A stretch of DNA of 64,000 nt, from the NCBI RefSeq assembly GCF_021535045.1, contig NZ_CP091056.1, forward strand, positions 2,232,001-2,296,000, in the 5' to 3' direction. Of this stretch, positions 63,818-64,000 are shown piece by piece. Each line of letters opens with the position of its first letter. The stretch's first letter is position 1. The notes below the pieces were generated by a model. It saw nothing but the letters and a program-made list of their open reading frames with translations, did no database searches and was not told where the DNA came from. The DNA comes from Ornithinimicrobium sp. INDO-MA30-4 (GTDB taxonomy: Bacteria > Actinomycetota > Actinomycetes > Actinomycetales > Dermatophilaceae). The translations under genes were made by a program, and so were the position numbers.

Positions 63818-64000
63818 CCGCCGATTGCGCTCATCGGTCGGCCTGGCTGCAAGAAGCCAGGCTCGTTAATGCCGTGACCAGGCAACTTAGCGCCGATGCT
63901 GGCGCGGAACAGGTCCGCCAACTCTTCGTCGCTGGCGCCTTCGCGCAGGGAGTGCGCAGATCGGTCTCATTTTGTGCGAAGAGGCAGTTGCGAAGTTGGC
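63814..64000 (-). CDS. moaA: GTP 3',8-cyclase MoaA, C-terminal end (partial, frameshifted)
   Basis: Only the last 62 codons are in the window. On the minus strand: RNCLFAQNETDLRT, then (after an indel in the CCC run near 63954) LREGASDEELADLFRASIGAKLPGHGINEPGFLQPGRPMSAIGG. The ending RPMSAIGG, with the conserved C-terminal GG tail that reaches into the active site, is diagnostic for MoaA, the radical SAM enzyme making the first pterin intermediate. The N-terminal CxxxCxxC iron-sulfur motif lies outside. Convergent with mobA. Confidence 0.85.

Noticed and set aside
1-64000. Programmed ribosomal frameshifting as cause of the many split genes
   Set aside because: Breaks occur in unrelated housekeeping genes, without slippery heptamers plus stimulatory structures, and nearly always at homopolymers.

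Overview
The window looks like chromosome of a high-GC Gram-positive bacterium (Actinomycetota). The signs are GC-biased third codon positions, frequent GTG starts, a MocR/YczE pair, DUF202 and GlsB membrane proteins, an HPII-type catalase, and many start codons placed six bases after a TANNNT box with no ribosome-binding site (leaderless transcripts). I cannot name the genus. About half of the recognisable genes are split between reading frames, and most breaks lie in runs of identical bases. This looks like uncorrected long-read indels, so the conceptual gene spans given here join the frames. A smaller set of genes looks truly decayed: a headless ParA, a GNAT gene with an amber codon, an NAD(P)HX epimerase with an internal deletion, recombinase stubs and RHS fragments.

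Layout. 1-5.4 kb: AGE-family sugar isomerase, methylmalonate-semialdehyde dehydrogenase, an unknown protein, a small alarmone synthetase and a ParA remnant with a small partner. 5.4-13 kb is accessory DNA: a 41-residue zinc ribbon, palindromes, fragments of a resolvase and of DUF7010, a coiled-coil CHAT-domain protein with a membrane neighbour, a very GC-rich MerR-VOC/VOC pair, a pterin dehydratase-VOC fusion, a broken GNAT gene and an Imm-5-like immunity gene.

13.3-18.7 kb is the most striking part. It holds four copies of an RHS repeat C-terminal region plus a fifth bare tip. Each ends in a different Gly/Ala-rich hydrophobic tip of about 58-68 residues that carries a cysteine near both ends, and each is followed by a small membrane protein. 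This is best read as an array of displaced RHS toxin-tip/immunity cassettes. A resolvase stub bounds it on the left, and an intact resolvase with res-like sites bounds it on the right. A DUF262-DUF1524 (GmrSD-like) restriction protein follows after a cluster of palindromes.

22-34.5 kb: SHMT-like enzyme, two O6-alkylguanine methyltransferases around an ECF sigma factor, AlkB, an ArsR/CDF metal-efflux pair, YnfA, an MBL hydrolase, an SDR, a large catalase and a class II histone-deacetylase-like amidohydrolase. 34.6-46.8 kb: GlsB, an ABC-F ATPase, a zinc alcohol dehydrogenase, oxidoreductases and hydrolases, a divergent YczE/MocR pair, a double GNAT, an XRE/membrane pair, two DUF202 proteins and a FUSC protein. 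46.9-51 kb: xylulokinase and polyol dehydrogenase divergent from a SorC regulator, a pentitol or hexitol operon. 51-56.4 kb: DEAD-box helicase, aldo/keto reductase, GCS2 ligase, MoeB-rhodanese and MoaD.

56.5-61.7 kb is a tightly coupled four-gene operon: an S8 protease with a triple YWMSMP repeat, an ECF sigma factor, an unknown protein and a TPR-CHAT protease. It has the look of a regulated protease cascade or conflict system. The window closes with an MFS exporter, mobA and the 3' end of moaA; with moeB and moaD these point to molybdenum cofactor synthesis.
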